DNA of 5,980 bases from contig DJFQ01000089.1 in assembly GCA_002432095.1 (NCBI GenBank), forward strand, positions 1,447 through 7,426, written 5' to 3'. Below the pieces are notes generated by a model that was not told where the DNA came from, searched no databases, and saw only the letters and a list, made by a program, of their open reading frames with translations. This document shows, piece by piece, positions 1 through 5,980 of this stretch. Source of the stretch: Marinagarivorans sp. UBA5868. GTDB lineage: Bacteria > Pseudomonadota > Gammaproteobacteria > Pseudomonadales > Cellvibrionaceae. The first letter of the stretch is position 1. Each line of letters begins with the position of its first letter. The position numbers were made by a program, and so were the translations under genes.

Positions 1-63
1 GCTAACTTTTCCTGGGGCATGGCCAGCTTCTCCTAGGACATGGTTGGCTTTTTCTGACACATG
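1..63 (-). repeat. Three-copy 21-bp in-frame tandem repeat
   Basis: Three adjoining 21-bp units occupy 1-21, 22-42 and 43-63. By eye, units 1 and 2 match at 16 of 21 positions, units 1 and 3 at 14, and units 2 and 3 at 13. Each ends in catg on the plus strand. Because 21 is a multiple of three, the units encode the heptads HVSEKAN, HVLGEAG and HAPGKVS in the zinc-ribbon protein. The next 21 bp inward (64-84) do not match. The array reaches the window edge exactly at a unit boundary, so more copies may lie beyond it. Confidence 0.75.
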
Positions 64-786
64 GCGCGCGGGATATTCAAGTTCGCGCAGAGCCGGATTT
101 GGCTCAGTGATAGGTTCTTTAATGTGCGCGCCGGTATATGCCTCATCAATGTCCGATTCGCTGAACGTCTCCTCTGGGGCCTGATAGGCTGGCGCCATTG
201 GTGCAAGCTGCTCATCAATTTCTGCAAATGCTTCCGTCAAGTCCGGTCGGGGTGTGGACAGAGTGTCGTCTTCCAGTGGGGAAGCGGGCGGCGCCGGTGG
301 TGTCACCGCCGGTTTGGGGGTGATCTTTTTAAGTTGAATATTGAGGTCATCGTCATCTTTCAGCAGTTCTAACGCCCAGGCTTCGTCGTCCTCATCGTCG
401 TCGACATCGGGATCTGTGGAATCCTGCTCGCGCAGTAAATCCTTAGGCGGGTAGGCGTCATCCTGTCCGCTACGCCGGCGCCAATCCGGCATATCCACTT
501 CATCGTCCTCCTCAGCATGCTCAAAAAAGGACACTGAAGAGGATGTGGATTTTGATTGCGTGGCGGGCCGAGGTGCAGAGAGCGGTGACGGTTGTGGAGG
601 TTGTGATCGCGGTGTGCGGACGGGCGGATTAGCGGCGGTCGTTTTACCAGCTTCAAGATGTTCACGTGCGTTAAAAACGCTCAAGCACGAGCCACAGCGC
701 ACGACACCTTTGGCAGACTTCAACAAAGCGTCGGAAATGCGGAAAGCGGTGCCGCATTTCGGACAGCGTGTGATCATGTCTGCCAT
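1..786 (-). CDS. MJ0042-type zinc-ribbon protein of unknown function (3' end outside window)
   Basis: The reading frame runs from an ATG at 786 to the left edge without a stop, giving 262 visible residues. The first 40 residues form a zinc ribbon of the MJ0042 type: C8-x2-C11, 19 residues, then C31-x2-C34, with the typical FRIS and VVRCGSC surroundings. After it comes a long, probably disordered stretch rich in Pro, Ser, Thr and acidic residues, including an Asp/Glu cluster at about 125-147. Residues 242-262 are three related seven-residue repeats. Family members often carry a DUF3426 domain and a membrane anchor near the C-terminus; that part would lie outside the window, so this is inference. 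An AAGGA at 796-800, 9 nt upstream, supports the start. The gene follows prmA by 115 bp, as in many gammaproteobacteria. Function is unknown; a metal-binding, membrane-attached regulatory or adaptor role is only a guess. Confidence 0.88.
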   Translation of the reverse strand, partial: MADMITRCPKCGTAFRISDALLKSAKGVVRCGSCLSVFNAREHLEAGKTTAANPPVRTPRSQPPQPSPLSAPRPATQSKSTSSSVSFFEHAEEDDEVDMPDWRRRSGQDDAYPPKDLLREQDSTDPDVDDDEDDEAWALELLKDDDDLNIQLKKITPKPAVTPPAPPASPLEDDTLSTPRPDLTEAFAEIDEQLAPMAPAYQAPEETFSESDIDEAYTGAHIKEPITEPNPALRELEYPARHVSEKANHVLGEAGHAPGKVS

Positions 787-822
787 TCAGGAGTGTCCTT
801 CGAGAGGAGAAAAGTGGAGGCA

Positions 823-851
823 AGTTTAATCGTAACTGTTGCACAGGTAAA
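823..851 (-). promoter_or_regulatory. Possible sigma-70 promoter for the zinc-ribbon gene
   Basis: On the minus strand, TTTACC (851-846) is followed after exactly 17 nt by TAAACT (828-823). Each hexamer matches its sigma-70 consensus at 4 of 6 positions. Transcription would begin about 30 nt before the ATG at 786 and leave the AAGGA ribosome site in the leader. The rest of the 787-901 gap shows nothing clear. Matches this loose arise by chance, so this is only a candidate. Confidence 0.3.
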
Positions 852-901
852 ACCGCGCCGTTACCAGCAAAAGGTCCGCACCGACCGCCCTGTGTAAAAA
901 G

Positions 902-1768
902 TTAGTCCGCGAACCGTATGCCAGTCATACACACCCACTCGTCTTTCTGGCGGATGGGAGCGAAATCAATGGCACTGCAATAGGCCTTTTGTACGGCCTC
1001 CGCCTGACTGGCGAGCACGCCGGAGAGACAGATGCTACCGCCCGGCTTCAAAAGGTCCAACAGGGTGGGAGCCAATTCCACCAGCGGGCCGGCGAGAATA
1101 TTGGCCAGCAGTAAATCAACGGCTCCCGTAGGCGCTTGCTTTGGGTAAAACACCGGGAATTTTTCCGGCGGCAGGCCATTTCTTGCAGCATTATCCTGCG
1201 TTGCCAGCAATGCCTGAGGATCAATATCCACCCCCGCTGCCTGGCGAGCTCCAAGCAGCAGGCTGGCGATACCGAGAATGCCCGAGCCACAGCCATAATC
1301 CATCACTGAGAGTCCCTCCAGGTTCTGATCGGCGAGCCAAGACAAACACAAAAAGGTCGTCGGGTGCGTACCGGTGCCAAACGCCAAGCCGGGATCCAAA
1401 AGTAAATTGACGGCGCTTGGATCCGGCGGGGCCAGCCAGCTCGGGCAGATCCACAGGCGTTCGCCGCACTGGATGGGGTGATAATGTTGCATCCATTCCC
1501 GCTCCCAATCCTTATCTTCAACCACATGCCAGTGAGGTTGCGTCAGCCGAAGGCGGCGTTCGATTTTCGCGGTATCCACGTCGGCTTCGAACAGTCCGGT
1601 TACCCGCGTTGCCTGCCATAGCGGCGTTTCTCCCAGCGCCGGTTCGAAAATTGGCTGATCAGCGTTGTCTTGCAAGGTTACGGATAAAGCTCCAGCGGTA
1701 AGAAGGGAGTCTTCCAGAGCGGGGGCATCTTCACGACTGCTGTCGATACGCAATTCAAGCCAGGGCAT
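902..1768 (-). CDS. prmA: Ribosomal protein L11 methyltransferase PrmA
   Basis: This cytoplasmic enzyme uses S-adenosylmethionine to methylate ribosomal protein L11. The 288-residue product is close to the usual length of about 293. An N-terminal substrate-recognition region (about 1-100, starting MPWLELRI as in the family) precedes a Rossmann-type methyltransferase domain. Visible signatures are DPGLAFGTGTHPTT (125-138), the SAM-binding motif I DYGCGSG (157-163), the acidic D181-I-D183 that should hold the ribose, and NILAGPL (223-229) at the active-site loop. An in-frame ATG at 1804 would add 12 residues, but it lies inside the terminator hairpin and adds a non-family stretch, so the start at 1768 is preferred. 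No good Shine-Dalgarno sequence precedes 1768 (the upstream bases are pyrimidine-rich), which hints at weak initiation. The gene follows accC by 56 bp, across a terminator. Confidence 0.96.
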   Translation of the reverse strand: MPWLELRIDSSREDAPALEDSLLTAGALSVTLQDNADQPIFEPALGETPLWQATRVTGLFEADVDTAKIERRLRLTQPHWHVVEDKDWEREWMQHYHPIQCGERLWICPSWLAPPDPSAVNLLLDPGLAFGTGTHPTTFLCLSWLADQNLEGLSVMDYGCGSGILGIASLLLGARQAAGVDIDPQALLATQDNAARNGLPPEKFPVFYPKQAPTGAVDLLLANILAGPLVELAPTLLDLLKPGGSICLSGVLASQAEAVQKAYCSAIDFAPIRQKDEWVCMTGIRFAD

Positions 1769-1790
1769 AGAGGGGTGCTTTGATTTCGGA

Positions 1791-1818
1791 AAGAAAAAGG
1801 GCACCGCAGCGGTGCCCT
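1791..1818 (-). terminator. Intrinsic terminator after accC
   Basis: Read on the minus strand, AGGGCACCG (1818-1810) pairs perfectly with CGGTGCCCT (1806-1798) around a 3-nt loop. The 9-bp GC-rich stem is followed by the T-rich run TTTTTCTT (1798-1791, its first T closing the stem). The stem begins 6 nt after the accC stop codon. This is a textbook Rho-independent terminator. It should end the aroQ-accB-accC transcript, fully or partly, before prmA. Confidence 0.88.
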
Positions 1819-1824
1819 GTATGA

Positions 1825-3165
1825 TCAGAGGTTCAGCTTTTTCTCGAGGTAGTGAATGTTGACGCCGCCTTTAGCGAACGCAGCATCGCGAACCAGATCC
1901 TGTTGCATAGAGATATTGGTTTTGATGCCTCCCACCACCAGTTCATCCAAAGCAACACGCATACGAGCCAGCGCCGCCTCACGGGTTTCCGCATGTGCGA
2001 TGACCTTGGCGATCATGGAATCGTAGTAGGGGGGAACGCTATAGCCGTTATACAAGTGCGAATCCACCCGCACCCCCAACCCGCCCGGTGCGTGGAAATT
2101 CAGGACCTTGCCGGGGCAGGGCATAAATGTCTTGGGATCTTCAGCATTGATGCGACATTCAAAAGCGTGGCCCGTGATTTTGAGATCGCTTTGTTTGATG
2201 CGCAGCTTTTCGCCGGCGCAAACACGGATCTGCTCTTTGATCAGGTCGACGCCAGTGATCATCTCAGTAACCGGATGCTCCACCTGAATGCGGGTATTCA
2301 TCTCGATAAAGTAAAAACGTCCATCTTCATAAAGAAATTCGAAGGTGCCTGCGCCCCGGTAGTTGATATCCACGCAAGCTTTAACGCAGGACTTGAAAAC
2401 CTCTTCGCGAGCCTTGGGATCGATATGCGGTGCTGGTGCCTCTTCCAGCACCTTCTGATGGCGGCGCTGCAGGGAGCAGTCGCGGTCAAATAAGTGGATG
2501 GCATTGCCTTGACCGTCTGCCAATACCTGCACTTCCACATGGCGAGGATTCTGCAGGAATTTCTCCATATACACCGTGTCGTCACCGAAGGCCGCTTTGG
2601 CTTCCGATTTGGTGAGTTGGATCGAATTCATCAATGCCGATTCGGTATGCACAACGCGCATACCTCGTCCGCCACCGCCGGCAGCGGCTTTGATGATGAC
2701 CGGAAAACCGATTTTCTGGGCAATTTCCTGGCAGGTTTCGCGGTCATTCGGCAGGGCCCCACCGGAGCCGGGCACCGTGGGAACGCCCGCCGCTTTCATG
2801 GCGCGAATGGCGGAGACTTTGTCGCCCATCAGACGAATTACATCCGGGTCGGGACCGATGAAAGTGAAACCGCTTTTCTGAATCTGCTCGGCGAAGTCGG
2901 CATTTTCTGCGAGGAAACCATATCCCGGATGTACCGCCACCGAGTCGGTGATTTCCATGGCGCTAATAATCGAAGGGATATTCAGATAGCTCTGCGACGA
3001 AGCGTTGGGGCCAATACACACCGACTCGTCCGCCAGGCGTACATGTTTCAAATCGCGGTCGGCCTGGGAGTAGACGGCAACTGTCTTAATGCCCATCTCT
3101 TTGCACGCGCGCATGACCCGCAGGGCAATCTCGCCGCGGTTGGCGATGAGTATTTTTTCGAACAT
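1825..3165 (-). CDS. accC: Biotin carboxylase subunit of acetyl-CoA carboxylase (AccC)
   Basis: AccC carboxylates the biotin carried by AccB, using ATP and bicarbonate, in the first half-reaction of acetyl-CoA carboxylase in the cytoplasm. The 446-residue product (E. coli: 449) has the biotin carboxylase N-terminal domain (about 1-114, [17 protein letters not shown]), an ATP-grasp domain (about 115-330) and the C-terminal biotin carboxylase domain (about 335-445). Key residues fall at the E. coli numbers: K116, K159, the glycine-rich loop GGGGRGM (163-169), H209, K238, E276, E288, N290, R292, Q294, V295, E296 and R338, so the enzyme should be active. An upstream ATG at 3213 would add 16 non-family residues and overlap accB; the start at 3165 matches the family. 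A weak GGGA lies 8 nt before it. The gene starts 13 nt after the accB stop, which suggests translational coupling. Nothing is odd. Confidence 0.98.
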   Translation of the reverse strand: MFEKILIANRGEIALRVMRACKEMGIKTVAVYSQADRDLKHVRLADESVCIGPNASSQSYLNIPSIISAMEITDSVAVHPGYGFLAENADFAEQIQKSGFTFIGPDPDVIRLMGDKVSAIRAMKAAGVPTVPGSGGALPNDRETCQEIAQKIGFPVIIKAAAGGGGRGMRVVHTESALMNSIQLTKSEAKAAFGDDTVYMEKFLQNPRHVEVQVLADGQGNAIHLFDRDCSLQRRHQKVLEEAPAPHIDPKAREEVFKSCVKACVDINYRGAGTFEFLYEDGRFYFIEMNTRIQVEHPVTEMITGVDLIKEQIRVCAGEKLRIKQSDLKITGHAFECRINAEDPKTFMPCPGKVLNFHAPGGLGVRVDSHLYNGYSVPPYYDSMIAKVIAHAETREAALARMRVALDELVVGGIKTNISMQQDLVRDAAFAKGGVNIHYLEKKLNL

Positions 3166-3178
3166 ACCGAGTGTCCCG

Positions 3179-3643
3179 TTAGGAGATGATGACGAGTGGT
3201 TGATCGTATTCAACGGGTTCGCCGTCGCCGACGAGGATGGCGCTGATCACGCCGCTTTTATCTGCCTGAATCTGGTTCATCATCTTCATGGCTTCGATGA
3301 TGCAAACCGCATCACCAGCTTTCACTTGGCTGCCTACCTCAACAAACGCAGGATTGCCGGGGCTGGATGAGCGGTAGAAGGTGCCTACCATGGGGGATTT
3401 GACCGCATGGCCAGTGGGGGTCTGAGCGGCATCGACTACCGGTGCGGCGGATGCGGGAGCCGAAGCGGGAAGCGGTGCAGCAGCTTGCGGCGCTGGCATA
3501 TAAGTGGGTGCGGATGGCTGCACATATACGCCGCTCGGGCTGCGACTAATGCGCACAGAACCTTCGCCTTCTTTGATTTCCAGCTCTGCCAGATTTGACT
3601 CTTCCAGCATTTCGATCAATTTTTTAATTTTGCGAATATCCAT
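3179..3643 (-). CDS. accB: Biotin carboxyl carrier protein of acetyl-CoA carboxylase (AccB)
   Basis: AccB carries the biotin that shuttles CO2 from AccC to the carboxyltransferase AccA-AccD. The 154-residue product has the family's three parts: an N-terminal domain that binds AccC (about 1-35, [16 protein letters not shown]), a flexible Ala/Pro-rich linker (about 43-77), and the biotinyl domain (about 78-154). The site of biotin attachment is K120 in EAMKM (117-121), followed by MNQI. The segment TFYRSSSPG (88-96) corresponds to the bacterial AccB thumb. An in-frame ATG at 3703 would add 20 residues unlike the family and overlap the end of aroQ; the start at 3643 has a good GAGAGG site 5 nt upstream. 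The gene sits 28 nt after aroQ and 13 nt before accC. Confidence 0.98.
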   Translation of the reverse strand: MDIRKIKKLIEMLEESNLAELEIKEGEGSVRISRSPSGVYVQPSAPTYMPAPQAAAPLPASAPASAAPVVDAAQTPTGHAVKSPMVGTFYRSSSPGNPAFVEVGSQVKAGDAVCIIEAMKMMNQIQADKSGVISAILVGDGEPVEYDQPLVIIS

Positions 3644-3648
3644 TTGGG

Positions 3649-3654
3649 CCTCTC
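3649..3654 (-). promoter_or_regulatory. Ribosome binding site of accB
   Basis: GAGAGG on the minus strand, 5 nt before the ATG at 3643, is the clearest Shine-Dalgarno sequence in the window. It decides the accB start in favour of 3643 over the in-frame ATG at 3703. Confidence 0.7.
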
Positions 3655-3671
3655 GTGTAAACGGATCGATT

Positions 3672-4130
3672 CTAAGGTGATGATGAGGTGGCAGCCTCGA
3701 CAAAACTCATCGCGGCTTGCAGCGCGAGCTGATAACCCTGAACCCCCAATCCACAAACAACACCGCGGGCGATGTCCGATAAATAGGAATGGTGGCGAAA
3801 GGGTTCGCGTGCAAAAACATTGGAAATATGAACTTCGATAAACGGAATGGCGACTCCCGCCAAGGCATCCCGCAGGGCGACGCTGGTGTGGGTGAATGCG
3901 GCGGGATTGATGATGATGAAATTGACACCTTCTTTGGCGGCGTCGTGAATACGCTCTATGAGTTCGTATTCGGCATTGCTTTGCAGTGACAGCAAGTGAT
4001 GGCCGCGCGCCTTGCAGGTTTCTTTTAGCGCGAGATTGATGTCCGCCAGTGTGGTGGAGCCATAGATGTGCGGCTCCCGCGTACCCAGCAGATTTAGGTT
4101 GGGGCCGTGCAACGCCAAAATGGTGGCCAT
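3672..4130 (-). CDS. aroQ: Type II 3-dehydroquinate dehydratase (AroQ)
   Basis: This enzyme dehydrates 3-dehydroquinate to 3-dehydroshikimate, step three of the shikimate pathway to aromatic amino acids, in the cytoplasm. The 152-residue product has the usual length of the small type II family, which normally forms dodecamers. Visible signatures are [12 protein letters not shown] (9-20) with R18, the catalytic tyrosine Y23 in the lid loop, NPAAFTH (75-81) with N75, and IEVHISN (98-104) with E99 and H101. [16 protein letters not shown] (118-133) is the conserved C-terminal helix region. An in-frame ATG at 4193 would add 21 residues with no family likeness; [16 protein letters not shown] at 4130 is the family start, with a modest GAGAAA upstream. 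It ends 28 nt before accB and is probably its first operon partner. The 305-bp leader may hold its control sites. Confidence 0.97.
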   Translation of the reverse strand: MATILALHGPNLNLLGTREPHIYGSTTLADINLALKETCKARGHHLLSLQSNAEYELIERIHDAAKEGVNFIIINPAAFTHTSVALRDALAGVAIPFIEVHISNVFAREPFRHHSYLSDIARGVVCGLGVQGYQLALQAAMSFVEAATSSSP

Positions 4131-4202
4131 AAAGTTTCTCAGAGCTTGTCGGACCTGAAACTTCGGCAGGCGGCAAAAAACGCGAGAGCGCACCGGCTGC
4201 GG

Positions 4203-4239
4203 ACTATGTTTCCTGAATCCAGAGTATGTTTTTCCTGAA
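4203..4239 (-). repeat. Direct-repeat pair in the aroQ leader (possible operator)
   Basis: On the minus strand, TTCAGGAAAAACATACT (4239-4223) and TTCAGGAAACATAGT (4217-4203) are near-identical, differing by a 2-nt A insertion and one base. Their left ends on the plus strand are 20 bp apart, about two helical turns. A weaker third copy of the core, TTCAGA, lies at 4254-4249, 15 bp further upstream. Such an array 70-125 bp before aroQ could be a regulator site, but no known operator is recognised. Confidence 0.4.
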
Positions 4240-4286
4240 ATTGCGACTTCTGAAAACTATGCCGTCCTGGCGAATGAATGAGAGGG

Positions 4287-4320
4287 ATAAACGAAACCCA
4301 GCTGCGGTTTATGGCTGGGT
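4287..4320 (-). terminator. Possible intrinsic terminator of dsbD
   Basis: ACCCAGC (4320-4314) pairs with GCTGGGT (4302-4296) across an 11-nt loop, and the minus strand then continues TTCGTTTAT. The 7-bp stem and broken T tract are weaker than at 1791-1818. It lies about 115 nt after the dsbD stop. It could instead be a leader structure of the aroQ transcript. Confidence 0.35.
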
Positions 4321-4374
4321 AAGACGACTACAGCATCCCAATAAGGGCGCGATTGTGCCTAAGTTGCGATTAAG

Positions 4375-4396
4375 TGTCTACGAAAAAGCGTAGACA
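4375..4396. other. Perfect 8-bp hairpin after dsbD
   Basis: TGTCTACG and CGTAGACA form a perfect inverted repeat around a 6-nt loop, about 40 nt beyond the dsbD stop. There is no T run after it on either strand, so it is not a standard Rho-independent terminator. It may protect the 3' end of the dsbD transcript or be a protein site. Confidence 0.45.
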
Positions 4397-4435
4397 TCGG
4401 CTCAGATCGAGGGAAATAGAGTGATTTCGAGACTT

Positions 4436-5980
4436 TTAATCGCCGCTGACCAGTGCTTGATCAGCAACAGCACGTTTGATAGCGGCAATCACCATATCCT
4501 GGGTGAGTAGCTGGGGTAATACTTCCGCTGGTTTTGAGGTGTCTGGAGAATACATCAAATAAAGCGGCACTCCACTGCGATTGTATTCCCCAAGTGCCGC
4601 GCTGATGGCCGGATCTTGGTTGGTCCAGTCTGCTTTTACCAGCGCCACGTTGTATTGCTTTACTGCTTCGCGAAAACCGTCACGGGAAAGTGCTACGGCT
4701 TCGTTGGTTTTGCAGGTGATACACCAGTCAGCCGTAAAATCCACCAAAACCGGCTGACCACCATTTCGCAGTTCTTCTACCAGGCTCTTTGAATAAGGCT
4801 GCCAGCCGTCGTCGCCCGTGCGGAAGTCGGCGCCTATCCAGGCGACCGCACCCGCGCTGATGACGGCCACTAAGCCGGCGGATTTTACCAGCCAGCGCCA
4901 ACGGTTGTGGTCCGGCAGGTTTTGGAACAGCCAGATTGCCATCACCAGCGCAATGGCCCCCATCAGCAAAAAGAAAACCCCGGCCATGCCGACTTGGCGA
5001 CCGAATACGTACAGCAGCCACGCCGCCGCAACGTACATGGGGAACGCCAGGAATTGTTTAAATTTTTCCATCCACACCCCGGGCCGTGGGAGCGTGTTTG
5101 CCAGTCTTGGGCTGTAGCTGAGTAGCAAGAACGGCAAAGCCATACCGAAACCCAAGGCGATGAAAATCGTGAGAGAAATCAGCGGCGGCTGCGTAAGGGC
5201 AAAACCCAGGGCTGGCGCCATCAGCGGACCGGTGCAGGGGCTTGCCACCAGCGCGGCGAGCACTCCGGTAAAAAAGGAGCCACGTAGGCCTTCCTGCGTT
5301 GTCAGGCCCTGGCCGAGCCCCATCATACTGGTGCCGAAATACATCATCCCCGACAGGCTCAGGCCCATCACCAGAAATAGATATGCCATAAGAGCAACAA
5401 ATGTGGGCGATTGCAGCTGAAAGCCCCAACCCGATTGCTCTCCGGCGGTTTTGGCAACAAGGATCACCACCGCAGCGACAACAAACGAGCCAACAACTCC
5501 GAGCGTATAAGCCCATCCGTGCAGATGGTGGCGGTGAGCGCTTCCACTACTGGAGGCGAAGCTCAACGCTTTTAGCGAAAGTACGGGGAAAACGCAGGGC
5601 ATTAAATTCAAGATCATGCCGCCCAACAAGGCGAACAGCAGATACAGACCGTAAGCGCCGAGGGAAGAGGAAATGCCTCCATCGCTGCCGCTGGCAGTAG
5701 TACCGTCTATTCCCGGGGAACCGCCACCGGGATTGGCCGCGGCCACTTCTACGGCGGTGGCAAAATTGCGATTGATCTGAAAGGAGCGGGTATCAGGGGC
5801 GTAACACAGGCCGGCGTCGGCACAGCCCTGTGAGCGCACGCTCAAGATGAATTCATTTGCCAGATCGCCGAGCGCGACAGTCACCCGGGTCGAGTCGTAA
5901 AAGACTCCTACTTCCTTGCCCTCGTATTCGTCGAACTTCACGATGCCGGTTTCGATTTTTGCGGGCAGAGTTTTGCTCGA
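4436..5980 (-). CDS. dsbD: Thiol:disulfide interchange protein DsbD (5' end outside window)
   Basis: DsbD passes electrons from cytoplasmic thioredoxin across the inner membrane to periplasmic isomerases and cytochrome c maturation proteins. The frame is open to the right edge; 514 residues are visible (E. coli precursor: 565), so the signal peptide and start of the first domain are missing. The visible part holds the rest of the periplasmic alpha domain with its cysteine pair C53/C59 (GCADAGLCY), a Gly/Ser-rich linker (about 81-106), a membrane domain with about eight hydrophobic segments (about 110-384), and a C-terminal thioredoxin-like domain (about 408-513). The membrane cysteines are C129 in NLMPCVFP and C249 in ASPCTGP; the thioredoxin-like pair is C420/C423 in WCITC. 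All six redox cysteines are present. An internal GTG at 5941 is not the start, because family-like sequence continues upstream. A 305-bp gap separates it from aroQ. Confidence 0.96.
   Translation of the reverse strand, partial: SSKTLPAKIETGIVKFDEYEGKEVGVFYDSTRVTVALGDLANEFILSVRSQGCADAGLCYAPDTRSFQINRNFATAVEVAAANPGGGSPGIDGTTASGSDGGISSSLGAYGLYLLFALLGGMILNLMPCVFPVLSLKALSFASSSGSAHRHHLHGWAYTLGVVGSFVVAAVVILVAKTAGEQSGWGFQLQSPTFVALMAYLFLVMGLSLSGMMYFGTSMMGLGQGLTTQEGLRGSFFTGVLAALVASPCTGPLMAPALGFALTQPPLISLTIFIALGFGMALPFLLLSYSPRLANTLPRPGVWMEKFKQFLAFPMYVAAAWLLYVFGRQVGMAGVFFLLMGAIALVMAIWLFQNLPDHNRWRWLVKSAGLVAVISAGAVAWIGADFRTGDDGWQPYSKSLVEELRNGGQPVLVDFTADWCITCKTNEAVALSRDGFREAVKQYNVALVKADWTNQDPAISAALGEYNRSGVPLYLMYSPDTSKPAEVLPQLLTQDMVIAAIKRAVADQALVSGD

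Larger units (their letters stand above)
4131..4435 (-). other. 305-bp gap between dsbD and aroQ
   Basis: I see no gene of family likeness here. The gap holds, in transcription order, a hairpin at 4396-4375, a terminator-like hairpin at 4320-4296, and a pair of direct repeats at 4239-4203. It should contain both the end of the dsbD transcript and the promoter of aroQ-accB-accC. I could not find a -35/-10 pair with acceptable match and spacing, so the promoter is not placed. Confidence 0.6.

Noticed and set aside
381..410. Run of cgtcgt-like triplets resembling a microsatellite
   Set aside because: It simply encodes the Asp/Glu-rich stretch of the zinc-ribbon protein and the triplets are not a clean repeat.
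848..885. Short inverted repeats after prmA (GGTC/GACC and GGTAA/TTACC)
   Set aside because: Stems of only 4-5 bp with large loops and no proper T run; too weak to call a prmA terminator.
61..897. Plus-strand frames across the zinc-ribbon gene and the gap after prmA
   Set aside because: The minus-strand frame has a complete zinc-ribbon signature and a ribosome site, while these frames show no recognisable domain and overlap it or each other.
1769..1804. Upstream ATG at 1804 as the prmA start
   Set aside because: It sits in the terminator stem and adds 12 residues before the family-typical MPWLELRI start.
1852..3189. Two long open frames on the plus strand opposite accC (213 and 231 codons)
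   Set aside because: They lie wholly antisense to a clear, full-length accC and resemble no family I know. Long antisense frames are a common by-product of codon bias in conserved genes.
3166..3213. Upstream ATG at 3213 as the accC start
   Set aside because: It would overlap the end of accB and add 16 Ser/Asn-rich residues before [12 protein letters not shown], where the family begins.
3644..4176. Minus-strand frame of 186 codons overlapping aroQ
   Set aside because: It is a shifted frame of aroQ with no domain likeness; the aroQ frame has all catalytic signatures.
4256..4261. CATAGT and similar hexamers in the aroQ leader as -10 boxes
   Set aside because: None has an acceptable -35 hexamer at 16-18 bp, so no promoter was called there.

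Overview
The window looks like an ordinary core-chromosome segment of a gammaproteobacterium, with all genes on the minus strand. In transcription order, from the right edge leftwards, they are dsbD (5' end cut off), aroQ, accB, accC, prmA and a zinc-ribbon protein of unknown function (3' end cut off). From general knowledge, this order (DsbD/DipZ, type II dehydroquinase, the AccB-AccC pair, PrmA, then an MJ0042 zinc-ribbon protein) resembles Pseudomonas and its relatives, where dusB and fis usually follow. Protein similarity and gene order point to the Pseudomonadales/Cellvibrionales side of the Gammaproteobacteria. The genus cannot be fixed from the sequence alone.

Layout. 5980-4436: DsbD, the inner-membrane protein that carries reducing power from cytoplasmic thioredoxin to the periplasm. 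4435-4131: a 305-bp gap with two hairpins and a pair of direct repeats. 4130-3672: AroQ (shikimate pathway). 3643-3179: AccB, the biotin carrier. 3165-1825: AccC, biotin carboxylase. 1818-1791: a strong intrinsic terminator directly after accC. 1768-902: PrmA, which methylates ribosomal protein L11. 901-787: a 115-bp gap with a possible promoter. 786-1: the zinc-ribbon protein, still open at the left edge and ending there in a 21-bp (7-residue) tandem repeat.

How the genes work together. AccB and AccC form the biotin carboxylase half of acetyl-CoA carboxylase, the first committed step of fatty acid synthesis; the 13-bp gap between them suggests co-translation. aroQ lies 28 bp upstream of accB in the same direction, so aroQ-accB-accC is probably one transcript, closed by the terminator. 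prmA lies just beyond that terminator and needs read-through or a promoter inside accC. DsbD appears to be a separate unit.

No mobile element, CRISPR array, tRNA or rRNA is visible, and I found no convincing sign of a new multi-gene system. The points most worth checking are the terminator between accC and prmA, the repeats in the aroQ leader, and the zinc-ribbon protein with its tandem repeat. For prmA, accC, accB and aroQ, an in-frame upstream ATG would lengthen the protein, but family alignment and context favour the downstream starts used here.
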